Assembly (NCBI RefSeq): GCF_004912135.1 | Contig: NZ_STGU01000017.1 | Location: forward strand, 1-64,000 | Direction of reading: 5' to 3' | Length of the DNA stretch: 64,000 bases | From: Rhizobium rosettiformans W3 | GTDB taxonomy: Bacteria > Pseudomonadota > Alphaproteobacteria > Rhizobiales > Rhizobiaceae | Shown: piece by piece, positions 1 to 10,503 of the stretch | How the letters are laid out: every line of letters starts with the position of its first letter | Position numbering within the stretch: position 1 is the stretch's first letter | Notes under the pieces: model-generated | What the model was told of the DNA's origin: nothing | The model's database searches: none | The model's input: only the letters and a program-made list of their open reading frames with translations | Made by a program: the position numbers and the translations under genes

Positions 1-74
1 ATGTCATCGCTCCAATCTTTTCATTCCCCACGGGTCAAAAGTGTCAACCCGTTACAAATCTAAAGGAAAGTCTC

Positions 75-1175
75 ATGAAAAATCTATTGCTTTGCACATG
101 CGCCCTGATCGCTCTTGCGGGGCAGGCTATGGCCGATATCACCGTGACCGACGTGAAGGGGCGAACCGTCACTATTCCAAAGACACCTGAACGGGTCGTT
201 CTCGGCTTCTATTACGAAGACTATCTTGCAATCGTCGGTCCTAACGCCATCGACAAGGTGGTCGCCCTGTCGCTGTCGACCTGGAAGGATTGGAGGCCGA
301 GCCAGTTTGCGGCCTATGAAAAGGCACTTCCGAAGCTCTCTTCCATTCCGGATGTTGGAAACACGGAAGACAACACCTTCTCGATTGAAAGGGTGATCGC
401 GGCGAAGCCTGATCTCGTCATCCTTGCAGCTTGGTCTTATGACGCGCTCGGCGAAAGCGTCAAACAGTTCGATGACGCGGGAATCCCGGTTGTAACCCTC
501 GACTACAATGCGCAGTCCGTGGAGAAGCACGTTGCCTCGACGCTGGCACTCGGCACGCTGATGGGCACACAAGACACGGCGCAGGAGCTAGCGGACAACT
601 ACCAAGATGCCATGGCCGATATCGCGGCCCGGGTCGAGGCTGCAGGTCCTTCAAACAAGAAGGTCTATGTGGAACTCGCCCAAAAGGGACCCTCGGAGGT
701 TGGAAACTCCTACGGTGACACCATGTGGGGAGCGCTGGTCGACAGGCTTGGTGGCGCCAACATCGCCAAGGGGCAGGTTGGCAATTGGGGCCCACTGAGC
801 CCGGAATATGTTATCGCGCAGAAGCCGGATCTGATCTTTCTGGCCGGTTCGGAGTGGTTGAACAAGCCACAGTCGGTGTCAGTCGGATTTGGTGCCTCCA
901 ACGAACTCGCCCGCGAACGGATGAAAGCCTATCTGGGACGCCCCGGCTGGTCAGAGCTTCCCGCGGTGAAGAATGGTCACGTTCATGCCATCTATCATGG
1001 TGGCGCGCGCACCTTGTCCGACTATGTCTTTGCGCAATACATTGCCAAGCAGTTGCACCCCGACGCCTTCAAGGATGTCAATCCGGAGCAGAACCTCAAG
1101 GACTACTACAAGGCCTGGCTGCCTATCGAAGCTGATGGCACCTTCGTATTGCCGTATCAGGCCGTAGGCCAATGA
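75..1175 (+). CDS. Periplasmic substrate-binding protein of an iron-siderophore/heme-type ABC importer
   Basis: The 366-residue product starts with a clear Sec signal peptide (about residues 1-20, cleavage after AMA) and continues as a FecB/BtuF-type periplasmic binding protein: an N-terminal 'ITVTDVKGRTVTIP' strand typical of the family, then two lobes with the 'AAKPDLVI' and 'AQKPDLIFLAG' motifs. It should capture a ferric chelate, heme or cobalamin in the periplasm and deliver it to the permease encoded next. A Shine-Dalgarno AAGGAAAG precedes the ATG. The stop overlaps the start of the permease gene by ATGA, so the three genes form one operon. Substrate cannot be told from sequence. The two downstream subunits carry inactivating lesions, so the importer may not work. 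Confidence 0.85.
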   Translation: MKNLLLCTCALIALAGQAMADITVTDVKGRTVTIPKTPERVVLGFYYEDYLAIVGPNAIDKVVALSLSTWKDWRPSQFAAYEKALPKLSSIPDVGNTEDNTFSIERVIAAKPDLVILAAWSYDALGESVKQFDDAGIPVVTLDYNAQSVEKHVASTLALGTLMGTQDTAQELADNYQDAMADIAARVEAAGPSNKKVYVELAQKGPSEVGNSYGDTMWGALVDRLGGANIAKGQVGNWGPLSPEYVIAQKPDLIFLAGSEWLNKPQSVSVGFGASNELARERMKAYLGRPGWSELPAVKNGHVHAIYHGGARTLSDYVFAQYIAKQLHPDAFKDVNPEQNLKDYYKAWLPIEADGTFVLPYQAVGQ

Positions 1176-2238
1176 CCATTGCTCTCAGCAAGGTTGACTT
1201 CGTGCGCGGCGACTATCGCCGCGCCTCCCGGTATCGTCAGTTGGGCCTGGCCCTGTCCGTCTTGGCTTTGACAGGTCTGATGCTGCTGGATCTAACGACG
1301 GGTCCATCCGGGATGCCTCTCAACGATGTGCTGAAGGGCCTCATTGCGGGGCCAGCCGGTGAGGATAGGATGACGGCAACCATTCTATGGCAGCTGAGAA
1401 TGCCGCAGACGGTGATGGGGCTCGTGGTTGGAGCGTGTCTGGGGCTTGCTGGCCTTCAGATGCAGACAATCCTCGACAATCCGTTGGCTAGCCCGTTCAC
1501 GCTCGGCTTTTCGGCCGCAGCAGGGTTTGGTGCCGCGCTTGCCATCATGTTCGGCGGGGCTCTCGCCATCCCGGACTATTTCGTCGTTCCAATCTCAGCC
1601 TTTGCCATGACGCTTGTGGCCTGCGGCTTGGTTTACCTCATTGCTACCTTGCGCGGCGCATCGCCTGAAATCCTTGTGCTGGGCGGGATTGCCGTTTCCT
1701 TTTTTTTCAATCGATCCAGTCGCTGTTGCAGTTTCTCTCCTCGGCTGAGGTGCTGCAGCAGATCGTCTTTTGGCTCTTTGGCAGTCTGTTGAAGGCGACA
1801 TGGACGAGCGTATCGGTCAGTGGTGCAATCCTGCTGTTCTGCCTGCCGTTTGTCGCCCGCAACTGCTGGGCACTGACCGTGCTGAAACTTGGCGACGGCA
1901 ATGCTCGCAGTCTTGGCCTATCTGTCGAAAAAGTGAGGCGGGAAACTTTTCTCCTCGTGGCGCTGCTCACAGCAGCGGCTGTTTCCTTTGTTGGCACCAT
2001 CGGATTCGTCGGTCTGATTGCGCCGCATGTCTGCCGACTCATCGCCGGTGAAGATCATCGTTTTGCCCTGCCATTGTCTGCAGTTATCGGTGCAGTGATC
2101 CTCGTGGGTGCATCCGTGTTTGGAAAATTCATTTCACCGGCCGCGGTCATCCCGGTCGGTATCGTCACTGCGATCGCAGGCATTCCTATGCTGTTTGCCG
2201 TGATCCTGTCTCGCGGCGCTGAGGGAGGTGTCAAGTGA
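1172..2238 (+). pseudogene. FecCD-type ABC importer permease, frameshifted in a T8 tract
   Basis: Read across two frames this is a complete multi-pass FecCD/BtuC-family permease of about 355 residues. It has the family hallmarks 'LRMPQTVMGLVVGACLGLAGLQMQ', 'NPLASPFTLGFSAAAGFGA' and, in the C-terminal half, 'VGTIGFVGLIAPHVCRL'. Frame 1 is open from 1172 to 1792 but loses homology after 'GIAVSFFF'. The second frame resumes it directly with 'QSIQSLLQFLSSAEVLQQ'. The switch falls at a run of eight T at 1700-1707; nine T would restore a single frame. It overlaps the upstream stop by ATGA and the ATPase start by ATGA. It is either a true pseudogene, a slippage-switched gene or a homopolymer sequencing error. 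Confidence 0.85.
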
Positions 2239-3023
2239 GTGAAGGTCTTATCTTTGATCGGGTCGGTGTCCAGTTCGGAAGCCGCATCGTCTTGAGCGAT
2301 GTTGAAGCCCAGTTTGCTCCCGGTCAGATCATCGGTCTTGTTGGACCCAATGGCTGTGGCAAATCCAGCCTGCTCGGTGCGGTCGCGGGACTATTGTCTC
2401 ATCGCGGCGAGATTACTTTCAACGGCCGTGGTGTCGATGCTCAAAATCTTGGTTACATGCCGCAACACAGCCAGATCCGCGCCAGCCTTTCGGTGCTTGA
2501 GGTTGTGTTGCTCGGGCGACATGAGTAGCTCGGATGGAGAGTGAGCGCCGATGTGCTGGAGGCGGCTTATGGTATTCTCGGCTCCTTTGGTATCGAGGAT
2601 CTGGCATCGCGTCCTATCCACGCGCTTTCGGGTGGACAGCAGCAACTGGTGCTACTGGCGCAACGACTGCTGCGTGCGCCGAGATTGCTGTTGCTAGACG
2701 AAGCGACGAGTGCGCTTGATCTGGCGCATCAATTGCGGGTCTTCGAAATACTCAGAGCCTATGTCGAGCGCACGGGTGCTCTGGTGATGATTGCAATTCA
2801 TGATCTCAACCTGGCTGCCCGTCACGCCGATGGCATCATGTTGCTGCGCAATGGCGGACTGGCTGGCTCAGGCCGATTTGATGACGTGGTAACGCCCCAA
2901 GTGCTTCGTTCAGTCTACGGTGTCGAAGCGGAGGTGCTAACCTCCTGCAGGACCGGCTCGGTCATCGTCCCGCTGGCGCGGGTGCGCGAAGGGTCAGTGG
3001 CTCCAATTCGGCTTAGTCCTTGA
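2235..3023 (+). pseudogene. ABC importer ATPase with an in-frame amber stop
   Basis: The reading frame encodes a complete siderophore/cobalamin-type ABC ATPase of about 262 residues. Walker A 'GPNGCGKSS' is near residue 36, the signature 'LSGGQQQLVLLAQRLL' and Walker B 'LLLLDEATSALD' lie in the second half, and an H-loop 'IAIHDLNLAARH' follows. A single TAG at 2526-2528 interrupts it after 'LLGRHE', in the helical domain between Walker A and the signature. The frame is the same on both sides, so this is a point nonsense change and not an indel. The downstream part could at best restart internally at 2541 and would lack Walker A. Other genes here use TAG as a normal stop, so recoding is unlikely. 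The 3' end overlaps the convergent exporter gene by 11 bp. Confidence 0.85.
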
Positions 3024-3936
3024 GGCTCGAGGCGCGCCGACTTGCCTCGAGCGCCGCAACGACGGCACCTGCCAGAACCAGTGGCAGGGCAAGGAGAAAG
3101 GGATGTGTCAGTGGCTCACCAAACAGGATGAGATCGGCCAGAATCGGCCACAGGATTGCCAGATACTCGAAAGGGGCAAGACGCGAGGCTTCAGTATAGC
3201 GAAAGGCTAGCGTCATGCAGATATGTGCAAAGCCCCCGAAAATGCCGGCACCTACCAGGTAGAGAAATTGAGATAGGCTCGGCGCCGCCCAGCCGAATGG
3301 CAGCGTCGCGATGCCGCCGATCATGGAGGCCACGACAAAATAGAATGCGATGGCGCCTGGACTTTCTGTCCGACTTAGGCTGCGAACCATGATCAAAGCG
3401 AATGCGGTGAGCAGACCCATTAGCAGACCAAAGCCGAAACCGATCAGGCGGGTTTCGTCCGCCGTTGATTGACCAAGTTCGGGCCATACAAGTGCCACCA
3501 CGCCAAGAGTTCCCAGTATCACCCCTGCTGCCCGCCAGGCCGTGGCCCGTTCTGAAAGGATGACTACGCCCGCAATCGCTGTGAAAATCGGAGAGAGGTA
3601 CCCAAGCAAGGTTGCCTCCGCGAGTGGCAGGCGGGCAATCGAGGCGAAGGATGCAAACATGGCCGCTGCGCCGAGTGCCGATCGCAGCAGGTGATCGAGC
3701 GGCCGCCTTGTCGCTAGCCCGCCAGGAAACTCACCTCTCATCCAGAGGAAAACGACGAGCGGAATGAGCGCAAACGCTGACCGAAAGAACACGATCTGTC
3801 CTACCGGGACATCGGCAGACACCGCTTTGACAAATATAGCCATAGCCGCAAACAGCGCACCTGAGAGAATGCGCAGAATGATGCCGATGGCAGGGCGGTC
3901 TAACTGCTCCTGGTTCACGCTGCTCTCATCCTTCAT
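3013..3936 (-). CDS. EamA/DMT-superfamily membrane transporter
   Basis: The 307-residue protein is very hydrophobic, with about ten predicted membrane helices in two five-helix repeats, the standard layout of the drug/metabolite transporter (EamA, RhaT-like) superfamily. The first repeat carries 'VFFRSAFALIPLVVF' and 'LLGYLSPIFTAIAGVVILSE', and the second 'RYTEASRLAPFEYLAILWPI'. Both are characteristic of the S-adenosylmethionine/riboflavin-exporter-like branch common in alphaproteobacteria. Substrate cannot be assigned. It is convergent with the importer operon and divergent from nosR. Its promoter shares the 3937-4201 intergenic stretch with the nos operon, but no functional link to N2O reduction is implied. 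Confidence 0.8.
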   Translation of the reverse strand: MKDESSVNQEQLDRPAIGIILRILSGALFAAMAIFVKAVSADVPVGQIVFFRSAFALIPLVVFLWMRGEFPGGLATRRPLDHLLRSALGAAAMFASFASIARLPLAEATLLGYLSPIFTAIAGVVILSERATAWRAAGVILGTLGVVALVWPELGQSTADETRLIGFGFGLLMGLLTAFALIMVRSLSRTESPGAIAFYFVVASMIGGIATLPFGWAAPSLSQFLYLVGAGIFGGFAHICMTLAFRYTEASRLAPFEYLAILWPILADLILFGEPLTHPFLLALPLVLAGAVVAALEASRRASSLKD

Positions 3937-4131
3937 GTGCCACCGCCACTGACTGTCTAAACCTTAGATGAGACCCGGCTCTGGTCGTCGCCAAAGCGTG
4001 CAATGTCACTGTTCGCCGGGGAAGTCGAGAGGTTGAGCGGCGGTCCGGCAGTAGCAGTCTGCCGCGGTCTCGTTGCGCACTTGACCGACGTTTGTCAGTC
4101 GCATGCAATCATTCGCGAATTGCCTGGATGC

Positions 4132-4145
4132 TTGATCTAGCGCAA
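4132..4145 (+). promoter_or_regulatory. FNR/NnrR-type binding box upstream of nosR
   Basis: The 14-mer TTGATCTAGCGCAA fits the TTG-N8-CAA dyad recognised by Crp/Fnr-family regulators (FixK, FnrN, NnrR, DNR). Its centre lies about 63 bp upstream of the nosR ATG at 4202. That is a normal position for an activator site once a short 5' leader is allowed for. Rhizobial nos operons are known to be switched on by low oxygen and nitric oxide through such proteins. No regulator of this family is encoded in this window, so it would be supplied from elsewhere. Confidence 0.65.
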
Positions 4146-4201
4146 GGATCCTGCGCCCGGAAGACGCCAATGCTCCTGCAACGATTTGCGGGAAATCTGG
4201 A

Positions 4202-6358
4202 ATGAAACTCTTCCGTCTGGTCATGCTGCTCTGCGCCTCCCTATGCCTGGCTTACTCAGCCAGCGCGGCATCGGTGCTGCAACAGTATCTGCCTGCGGCC
4301 AAGGTCTCTGATCTCGTGCCGGACGCAGACGGTTTCGGTCCCATCCGCGCGGACCTGGCGGCCGCGCCCGTGTTGAAGGGCGGCGAGACTGTGGGCTGGG
4401 TGTTTGCCACCTCTGATTTCGTCGGCACCACGGGCTATTCAGGCAAGCCGATCCACACACTGGTGGCAGTAGGTCTGGACGCGAAGATCATCGGTGTGCA
4501 GCTAGTCAAGCACTCCGAGCCGATCGTCCTGATCGGGATACCGGAAGCCAAGGTTAAGGCGCTGGTCTCAGGCTATACCGGGCTTGACCTTGTTGCTGAA
4601 GCGAAATCCGGTGGTACCGCACATGAGGTGGATATCATCTCCGGAGCCACTGTCACCGTCATGGTTATCGACGACTCAATTGTCCGCTCCGGCTTAAAGG
4701 TGGCGCGGGCGCTTGGGCTTGGCGGACTGACCCCCGAAAGCGAACAGGCGGGCACGCGTTTTACGCTGGATGCGCAGGCCATCGCGCCGGCCGATTGGAT
4801 GGAAGCAGAAGGGGACGGCACAATCCGGCGACTGTCGCTCGATGTCGCTCAAGTCAATGCGGCCTTTGCCGAACATGCCGATGCGCGTGCCCGCGAGCGT
4901 GCGCTGACCGAGCCGCCGGAAACGACCTTCATCGACATGCATGCGGCGCTGGTCTCGGTGCCGGCCATTGGCAAGGCCCTGCTGGGGCCGGCCGAGGAGG
5001 CCAATCTGACGGCTTGGCTGAAGGACGGCGAAAGCGCCATCGCCATCGTCGGCAGGGGGCTCTATTCGTTCAAGGGTTCCGGCTATGTGCGCGGCGGCAT
5101 TTTCGACCGCATCGTGCTGATCCAGGACGACGTGTCGGTACGTTTCCGCGACCGCGATCATCGCCGACTTGGGGACATCGCGCTCTCCGGCGCGCCCGAT
5201 TTCACCGAGATGGACCTTTTTCGCATACCCGCCAATGTCGGCTTCGATCCGGCCAAGCCGTTCCGCATCCAGCTTCTGGCGCATCGCGAGGTCGGGCCGA
5301 TCGAGAAGGTGTTCCATACCTTCGACCTCGGCTACCAACTGCCGCAGAAATACCTGAAGCCCGTCGCCGCTCCTCCCGTCGAGGTCGCCGCCGTCGCCGA
5401 TCGCGACGAGGGTTCCGCCCAGGCGGATCTATGGAAGCGCATCTGGCGCGAAAAGACGCTGGAGATCGCGGTTCTTGGCACCATGCTGTTCGTGCTGACG
5501 GCGGCATTCTTCTTCCAGACCTATGTGGTCCGAAACGCCCGGAACTTCTACATCTTCCGCATCGTCTTCCTCACAGTGACCCTGGTTTTCCTCGGCTGGT
5601 ATGCCAATGCCCAGCTCTCCGTGGTCAACCTGATGGCCTTGTTCGGCAGCCTGGTCACCGGCTTTTCCTGGCAGGCCTTCCTGCTCGACCCGCTGACCTT
5701 CATCCTCTGGTTCTCGGTGGCTGCGGCGCTGTTGTTCTGGGGGCGGGGCGCCTATTGCGGCTGGCTCTGCCCATTCGGGGCGCTGCAGGAACTGACCAAC
5801 CAGATCGCCCGCAAGTTGCATATCCCGCAGTGGACCCTGCCTTGGGGGCTGCATGAGCGCCTCTGGCCGCTCAAGTACATGATCTTCCTCGGCCTATTCG
5901 GGGTCTCCCTGATGAGCGTCGAGCAGGCCGAGCATCTGGCCGAGATCGAGCCGTTCAAGACGGCGATCATCCTCAAGTTCATCCGCGCCTGGCCGTTCGT
6001 CGCCTATGCCGTCGCCCTTCTTGTCGCCGGGCTGTTCGTCGAGCGCTTCTATTGCCGCTATCTCTGCCCGCTTGGTGCGGCACTCGCGATCCCGGCCCGC
6101 ATGCGCATGTTCGACTGGCTGAAGCGCTATCATGAGTGCGGAAACCCCTGCCAGACCTGCTCGAACCAATGCCCGGTGCAGGCCATCCACAAGACCGGCG
6201 AGATCAATCCGAACGAGTGCATCAACTGCCTGCACTGTCAGGTGCTCTACCAGTCCGAAACCGTCTGTCCGGTCGTGATCAAGAAGATGAAGTCGCGGGC
6301 CAAGCTTGCGGCAAGCCCGGGCGGAGCGCCGATCCACCAATCCGCAGCCAAAGTCTAA
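4202..6358 (+). CDS. nosR: NosR, membrane flavo-iron-sulfur protein supporting nitrous oxide reductase
   Basis: The 718-residue protein matches NosR in length and order of parts. It has a signal-like N-terminus (1-22), a periplasmic FMN-binding domain with the covalent-flavin motif '[11 protein letters not shown]' near residues 150-160, several membrane helices from about residue 420, two CxxxCP motifs ('CGWLCPFGA' and 'CRYLCPLGA'), and a C-terminal pair of 4Fe-4S clusters ('[13 protein letters not shown]' and 'CINCLHC'). NosR passes electrons towards NosZ in the periplasm and is needed for nos expression or CuZ maintenance. It is the first gene of a tightly packed operon nosRZDFYLX, with an FNR-type box upstream. 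Confidence 0.97.
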   Translation: MKLFRLVMLLCASLCLAYSASAASVLQQYLPAAKVSDLVPDADGFGPIRADLAAAPVLKGGETVGWVFATSDFVGTTGYSGKPIHTLVAVGLDAKIIGVQLVKHSEPIVLIGIPEAKVKALVSGYTGLDLVAEAKSGGTAHEVDIISGATVTVMVIDDSIVRSGLKVARALGLGGLTPESEQAGTRFTLDAQAIAPADWMEAEGDGTIRRLSLDVAQVNAAFAEHADARARERALTEPPETTFIDMHAALVSVPAIGKALLGPAEEANLTAWLKDGESAIAIVGRGLYSFKGSGYVRGGIFDRIVLIQDDVSVRFRDRDHRRLGDIALSGAPDFTEMDLFRIPANVGFDPAKPFRIQLLAHREVGPIEKVFHTFDLGYQLPQKYLKPVAAPPVEVAAVADRDEGSAQADLWKRIWREKTLEIAVLGTMLFVLTAAFFFQTYVVRNARNFYIFRIVFLTVTLVFLGWYANAQLSVVNLMALFGSLVTGFSWQAFLLDPLTFILWFSVAAALLFWGRGAYCGWLCPFGALQELTNQIARKLHIPQWTLPWGLHERLWPLKYMIFLGLFGVSLMSVEQAEHLAEIEPFKTAIILKFIRAWPFVAYAVALLVAGLFVERFYCRYLCPLGAALAIPARMRMFDWLKRYHECGNPCQTCSNQCPVQAIHKTGEINPNECINCLHCQVLYQSETVCPVVIKKMKSRAKLAASPGGAPIHQSAAKV

Positions 6359-6377
6359 CCGAAGAAGGACATCGACG

Positions 6378-8306
6378 ATGGAAACCAAAGAAAAGAAGGG
6401 CCTGAGCCGGCGAGAGCTGTTTAGCGCCACGGCCGGCACTGCTGTACTGGCCGGAAGCATGGGGCCCGGCGCGCTTGGCCTCGGCGCCGCCGTCATAGCG
6501 ACGCCGGCGCTCGCTGCCGCCGAAGGCGACGGCTCCGTAGCACCAGGCAAGCTTGATGATTATTACGGTTTCTGGTCCTCGGGCCAGACCGGTGAAATGC
6601 GCATTCTCGGTATCCCGTCGATGCGTGAACTGATGCGCGTGCCCGTGTTCAACCGTTGCTCGGCTACCGGCTGGGGCCAGACCAATGAATCGATCCGCAT
6701 CCATCAGCGGACGATGTCCGAGAAGACCAAGAAGCAGCTCGCCGCCAACGGCAAGAAGATCCATGACAATGGCGACCTGCACCACGTCCACATGTCCTTC
6801 ACCGAAGGAAAATATGACGGCCGCTTCCTGTTCATGAACGACAAGGCCAATACCCGTGTTGCCCGCGTTCGTTGCGATGTCATGAAGACCGATGCCATCC
6901 TGGAAATCCCGAATGCCAAGGGCATCCATGGCATGCGTCCGCAGAAGTGGCCCAAGACCAATTACGTCTTCTGCAACGGCGAGGACGAAGCGCCGCTTGT
7001 CAATGACGGCTCGACGATGACGGATGTGTCGACCTATGTGAACATCTTCACTGCCGTCGATGCCGAGAAGTGGGATGTCGCCTGGCAGGTCAAGGTGTCG
7101 GGCAATCTCGACAATTGCGATGCCGACTACGAAGGCAAATGGGCCTTCTCGACCAGCTACAATTCCGAAATGGGCATGAACCTGGAGGAGATGACCAAGT
7201 CCGAGATGGACCACGTTGTTGTCTTTAACCTGGCCGAAATCGAAAAGGCGATCGCCGCTGGTCAGTATGAGGAAGTCAACGGCGTTAAAGTTGTCGACGG
7301 CCGCAAGGAAGCCAAGTCGCTCTTCACGCGATACATCCCGATCGCCAACAATCCACATGGCTGCAACATGGCGCCGGACAAGAAGCACCTGTGCATCGCC
7401 GGCAAGCTTTCGCCCACCGTCACTGTGCTTGACGTGACCAAGTTCGACGCGCTGTTCTATGACAACGCCGAGCCGCGTAGCGCCGTCGTCGCCGAACCGG
7501 AACTGGGCCTTGGGCCCTTGCACACCGCCTTCGATGGTCGCGGTAATGCCTACACTTCACTATTCCTCGACAGCCAGGTGGCCAAGTGGAACATCGAGGA
7601 CGCCATCAAGGCCTATGCCGGCGAGAAGATCGACCCGATCAAGGACAAGATCGACGTCCAGTACCAGCCGGGTCACTTGAAGACGGTCATGGGTGAAACG
7701 CTCGACGCTTCAAATGACTGGATGGTTTGCCTGTGCAAGTTCTCCAAGGACCGTTTCCTGAACGTCGGGCCGCTTAAGCCGGAAAACGATCAGCTGATCG
7801 ATATCTCTGGCGACAAGATGAAGCTTGTACATGACGGCCCGACATTCGCAGAGCCGCATGATGCGATCGCGGTCGCGCCCTCGATCCTGCCGAACATTCG
7901 CTCCACCTGGGACCGTAACGATCCGATGTGGGCGGACACCCGAAAGCAGGCCGAGGCCGATGGCGTCAACATCGACGAGTGGACAGATGCCGTCATCCGC
8001 GATGGCAACAAGGTGCGCGTCTATATGACCTCCGTGGCTCCAGCGTTCAGCCAGGAAAGCTTCACGGTCAAGGAAGGTGACGAGGTCACGGTCATCGTCA
8101 CCAATCTCGACGATATCGATGATCTGACGCATGGCTTCACCATGGGCAATCACGGTGTCGCCATCGAGATTGGGCCGCAGCAGACGAGCTCAGTCACCTT
8201 CGTTGCCGCCAATGCCGGCGTCTACTGGTATTACTGCCAATGGTTCTGCCATGCCCTGCACATGGAAATGCGCGGGCGCATGTTCGTCGAACCGAAGGAG
8301 GCCTGA
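6378..8306 (+). CDS. nosZ: NosZ, nitrous oxide reductase (clade I, Tat-exported)
   Basis: The ATG at 6378 is preceded by GAAGGA and gives a 642-residue protein with a twin-arginine leader ('[11 protein letters not shown]'), which marks clade I (typical) NosZ. The beta-propeller holds the CuZ histidines, including '[14 protein letters not shown]'. The C-terminal cupredoxin domain has the binuclear CuA motif with C620, C624 and H628 ('[12 protein letters not shown]'). The enzyme reduces N2O to N2 in the periplasm as the last step of denitrification. All motifs look intact. Longer reading frames starting at 6306 lie inside nosR and lack the Tat leader at the N-terminus, so 6378 is preferred. Confidence 0.98.
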   Translation: METKEKKGLSRRELFSATAGTAVLAGSMGPGALGLGAAVIATPALAAAEGDGSVAPGKLDDYYGFWSSGQTGEMRILGIPSMRELMRVPVFNRCSATGWGQTNESIRIHQRTMSEKTKKQLAANGKKIHDNGDLHHVHMSFTEGKYDGRFLFMNDKANTRVARVRCDVMKTDAILEIPNAKGIHGMRPQKWPKTNYVFCNGEDEAPLVNDGSTMTDVSTYVNIFTAVDAEKWDVAWQVKVSGNLDNCDADYEGKWAFSTSYNSEMGMNLEEMTKSEMDHVVVFNLAEIEKAIAAGQYEEVNGVKVVDGRKEAKSLFTRYIPIANNPHGCNMAPDKKHLCIAGKLSPTVTVLDVTKFDALFYDNAEPRSAVVAEPELGLGPLHTAFDGRGNAYTSLFLDSQVAKWNIEDAIKAYAGEKIDPIKDKIDVQYQPGHLKTVMGETLDASNDWMVCLCKFSKDRFLNVGPLKPENDQLIDISGDKMKLVHDGPTFAEPHDAIAVAPSILPNIRSTWDRNDPMWADTRKQAEADGVNIDEWTDAVIRDGNKVRVYMTSVAPAFSQESFTVKEGDEVTVIVTNLDDIDDLTHGFTMGNHGVAIEIGPQQTSSVTFVAANAGVYWYYCQWFCHALHMEMRGRMFVEPKEA

Positions 8307-8309
8307 TCC

Positions 8310-9638
8310 ATGCGGCTGGCCGTTGTCCTTCTCATCCTTGCTCTCCACTCGCCGCTTTCGGCTGCGGAGCGCATGGTTGCGCCGGGCACCGGCAGTCTTG
8401 CTACAGCCATCGCCGAGGCATCACCTGGCGATGTCCTGACACTGAGCGACGGGGCCTATCTCGGCCCCGTCGTCGTCGACCGCCCCTTGGTCATCACTGG
8501 CCCGCGCAGCGCGATTATCGATGGCCAGGGCTCAGGCAGCGTTTTGACGATTACCGCACCCGATGTCCGACTTACAGGTTTTACGGTGACCGGTTCCGGC
8601 CGGGTCAACCAGGAGCTCGATTCTGGGGTCAAGATCGAAAAAGGAGCCGACCGCGCCCGTGTCGAACAGCTGCTCGTCACCGGCAATATGCACGGTATCG
8701 ACGTGCATGGCGGTCGGGATGTCGTGGTTGCTGACAATGAGATCATCGGGACCGACAGCCCGCGTATGAACGAGCGCGGTAATGGTATCTATGTCTGGAA
8801 CAGCCCCGGCACCTTGTTGGAGAACAACAGTATTCGCTTTGGTCGTGACGGCATCTTTTCCAACGCCAGCTCCAACAGCGTCTATCGCGGCAATGTCATG
8901 CGCGACCTGCGTTTTGCCGTGCATTTTATGTACACCCGCAACACCGAGATTTCCGGCAATGTCTCGATCGGCAATCATCTTGGATTTGCCATCATGTTCT
9001 CGAACCAGGCCAGGATCCTGAACAATTTGAGCCTGGGCGATCGTGAACACGGATTGATGCTGAATTATGCCAACAATGCCGATGTCACTGGCAATCTGGT
9101 GCGTGGCGGCACAAAAAAATGTCTGTTCATCTACAACGCCCACAAAAACCTGATCTGGGACAACCGCTTTGATGGCTGCGGCATTGGCATCCACTTCACG
9201 GCCGGTTCGGAAAAGAATGTGCTGACCGGCAATGCCTTCATCGCCAACCGCGAGCAGGTGAAATATGTGGGCACCCGAAACATGGAATGGAGCCATGAGG
9301 GCAGGGGCAATTTCTGGTCAGACCATCCGGCCTTCGATCTCAATGGTGACGGCATCGCCGACAGCTTCTATCGCCCCAATGACGTGATGGACCAGATCCT
9401 TTGGTCGCAGCCTGCTGCGAGCCTGCTGATAGGCTCACCGGCGGTCCAGCTTGTGCGCTGGAGCCAGCGCGATTTTCCAGCCACCTTCCCCGGCGGTGTG
9501 CGCGACAGTGCCCCATTGATGCGCCCGCTGACGATCGCCGTGCCCGACGACGTTCTCCGCTTCGAAGCCGAGGCCGCCGGCCGCTGGGCAACAGGAAACT
9601 ATGATGACACCGACCCTGACAATCTCTCAGCTCACTAA
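8310..9638 (+). CDS. nosD: NosD, periplasmic copper-cluster maturation protein
   Basis: The 442-residue product has a signal peptide (about 1-20) and then a parallel beta-helix built from right-handed 'NxxxGxxxxxxxxNxIxxN' coils, as in the carbohydrate-binding/sugar-hydrolase (CASH) repeats of NosD. NosD works with the NosFY transporter in assembling the 4Cu:S CuZ site of NosZ. It starts 3 bp after the nosZ stop. Its C-terminus ends in an acidic tail and overlaps nosF by 38 bp, an unusually long overlap for this operon but compatible with the family, in which the last residues vary. Confidence 0.95.
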   Translation: MRLAVVLLILALHSPLSAAERMVAPGTGSLATAIAEASPGDVLTLSDGAYLGPVVVDRPLVITGPRSAIIDGQGSGSVLTITAPDVRLTGFTVTGSGRVNQELDSGVKIEKGADRARVEQLLVTGNMHGIDVHGGRDVVVADNEIIGTDSPRMNERGNGIYVWNSPGTLLENNSIRFGRDGIFSNASSNSVYRGNVMRDLRFAVHFMYTRNTEISGNVSIGNHLGFAIMFSNQARILNNLSLGDREHGLMLNYANNADVTGNLVRGGTKKCLFIYNAHKNLIWDNRFDGCGIGIHFTAGSEKNVLTGNAFIANREQVKYVGTRNMEWSHEGRGNFWSDHPAFDLNGDGIADSFYRPNDVMDQILWSQPAASLLIGSPAVQLVRWSQRDFPATFPGGVRDSAPLMRPLTIAVPDDVLRFEAEAAGRWATGNYDDTDPDNLSAH

Positions 9639-10503
9639 GCGCTTCCAGTCCGTAGAGGCACTGAAACAGGTCTCGCTGACCTTGGCGCCTGGAAAGCGTG
9701 CTGCGCTGCTCGGCCACAACGGCGCTGGGAAGTCGACAATGATGAAGATCATTCTTGGCCTTATTCCCTTCGACAGTGGCGAAGTCTTAGTCTGCGGTGA
9801 AGCGCCGGGTTCGGCTGCCGCGCGCATGCAGGTGGCCTATCTGCCGGAAAACGTCGCCTTTCATCCGGCACTGACCGGCGAAGAGCAGATCCGCCACTAT
9901 CTTTCACTACGTGGAGAGAATCCCCGCCTCGCGACCGAGCTTCTGGCCCGCGTCGGTCTTGCGCATGCGGCGCGACGGCGGATCGGCACCTATTCCAAGG
10001 GCATGCGCCAGCGCGTGGGACTCGCCCAGTCCCTGATCGGCCGCCCGCGTCTTCTGGTGCTCGATGAGCCGACCTCGGGCCTTGATCCGGTCTCGCGGCG
10101 GGATTTCTACGACCTGCTCGATGGCCTCTCGGCCGATGGCACGGCGATCCTGCTCTCCTCGCATGTCTTGACCGAGGTCGAGGCGCGCACCGACAGCATT
10201 CTCATCCTGTCGGGAGGGCAATTGGTGGCGGAAGGTACGCTTGCCGATTTGCGTGCACAGGCTGCCCTGCCGATCACGCTCCTCGTTCGTCCGGCGGAAG
10301 GGCGTGCCATTTCGCTCGCTGCGGTATTTCCGGAAGCCACTATCGGCTCTGACGGCATGCTGCGCTTCTCCTGCCCGCAGGCGGACAAGCTGCCGCTTCT
10401 CGCCAGCATCACCGCGCTCGGCCCGGAAGTTGCGGACCTTGATGTGATCCCACCCAGCCTGGAGGACATTTATAGCCATTTCAGCCGGAGGGACGGGCAA
10501 TGA
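9601..10503 (+). CDS. nosF: NosF, ABC ATPase for copper-sulfide cluster assembly
   Basis: The 300-residue cytoplasmic ATPase carries Walker A 'LGHNGAGKSTMMK' (near residue 38), signature 'YSKGMRQRVGLAQSL', Walker B 'LLVLDEPTSGLDP' and an H-loop 'LLSSHVLTEVEART'. The C-terminal regulatory extension typical of NosF follows. It energises the NosFY transporter, which feeds sulfur for CuZ assembly via NosD. Two adjacent ATG codons occur at 9601 and 9604; either could start. The 3' end overlaps nosY by ATGA, which suggests translational coupling. Confidence 0.95.
   Translation: MMTPTLTISQLTKRFQSVEALKQVSLTLAPGKRAALLGHNGAGKSTMMKIILGLIPFDSGEVLVCGEAPGSAAARMQVAYLPENVAFHPALTGEEQIRHYLSLRGENPRLATELLARVGLAHAARRRIGTYSKGMRQRVGLAQSLIGRPRLLVLDEPTSGLDPVSRRDFYDLLDGLSADGTAILLSSHVLTEVEARTDSILILSGGQLVAEGTLADLRAQAALPITLLVRPAEGRAISLAAVFPEATIGSDGMLRFSCPQADKLPLLASITALGPEVADLDVIPPSLEDIYSHFSRRDGQ

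Noticed and set aside
6279..7523. 414-codon minus-strand open frame
   Set aside because: Antisense shadow of nosR/nosZ, whose identities are certain.
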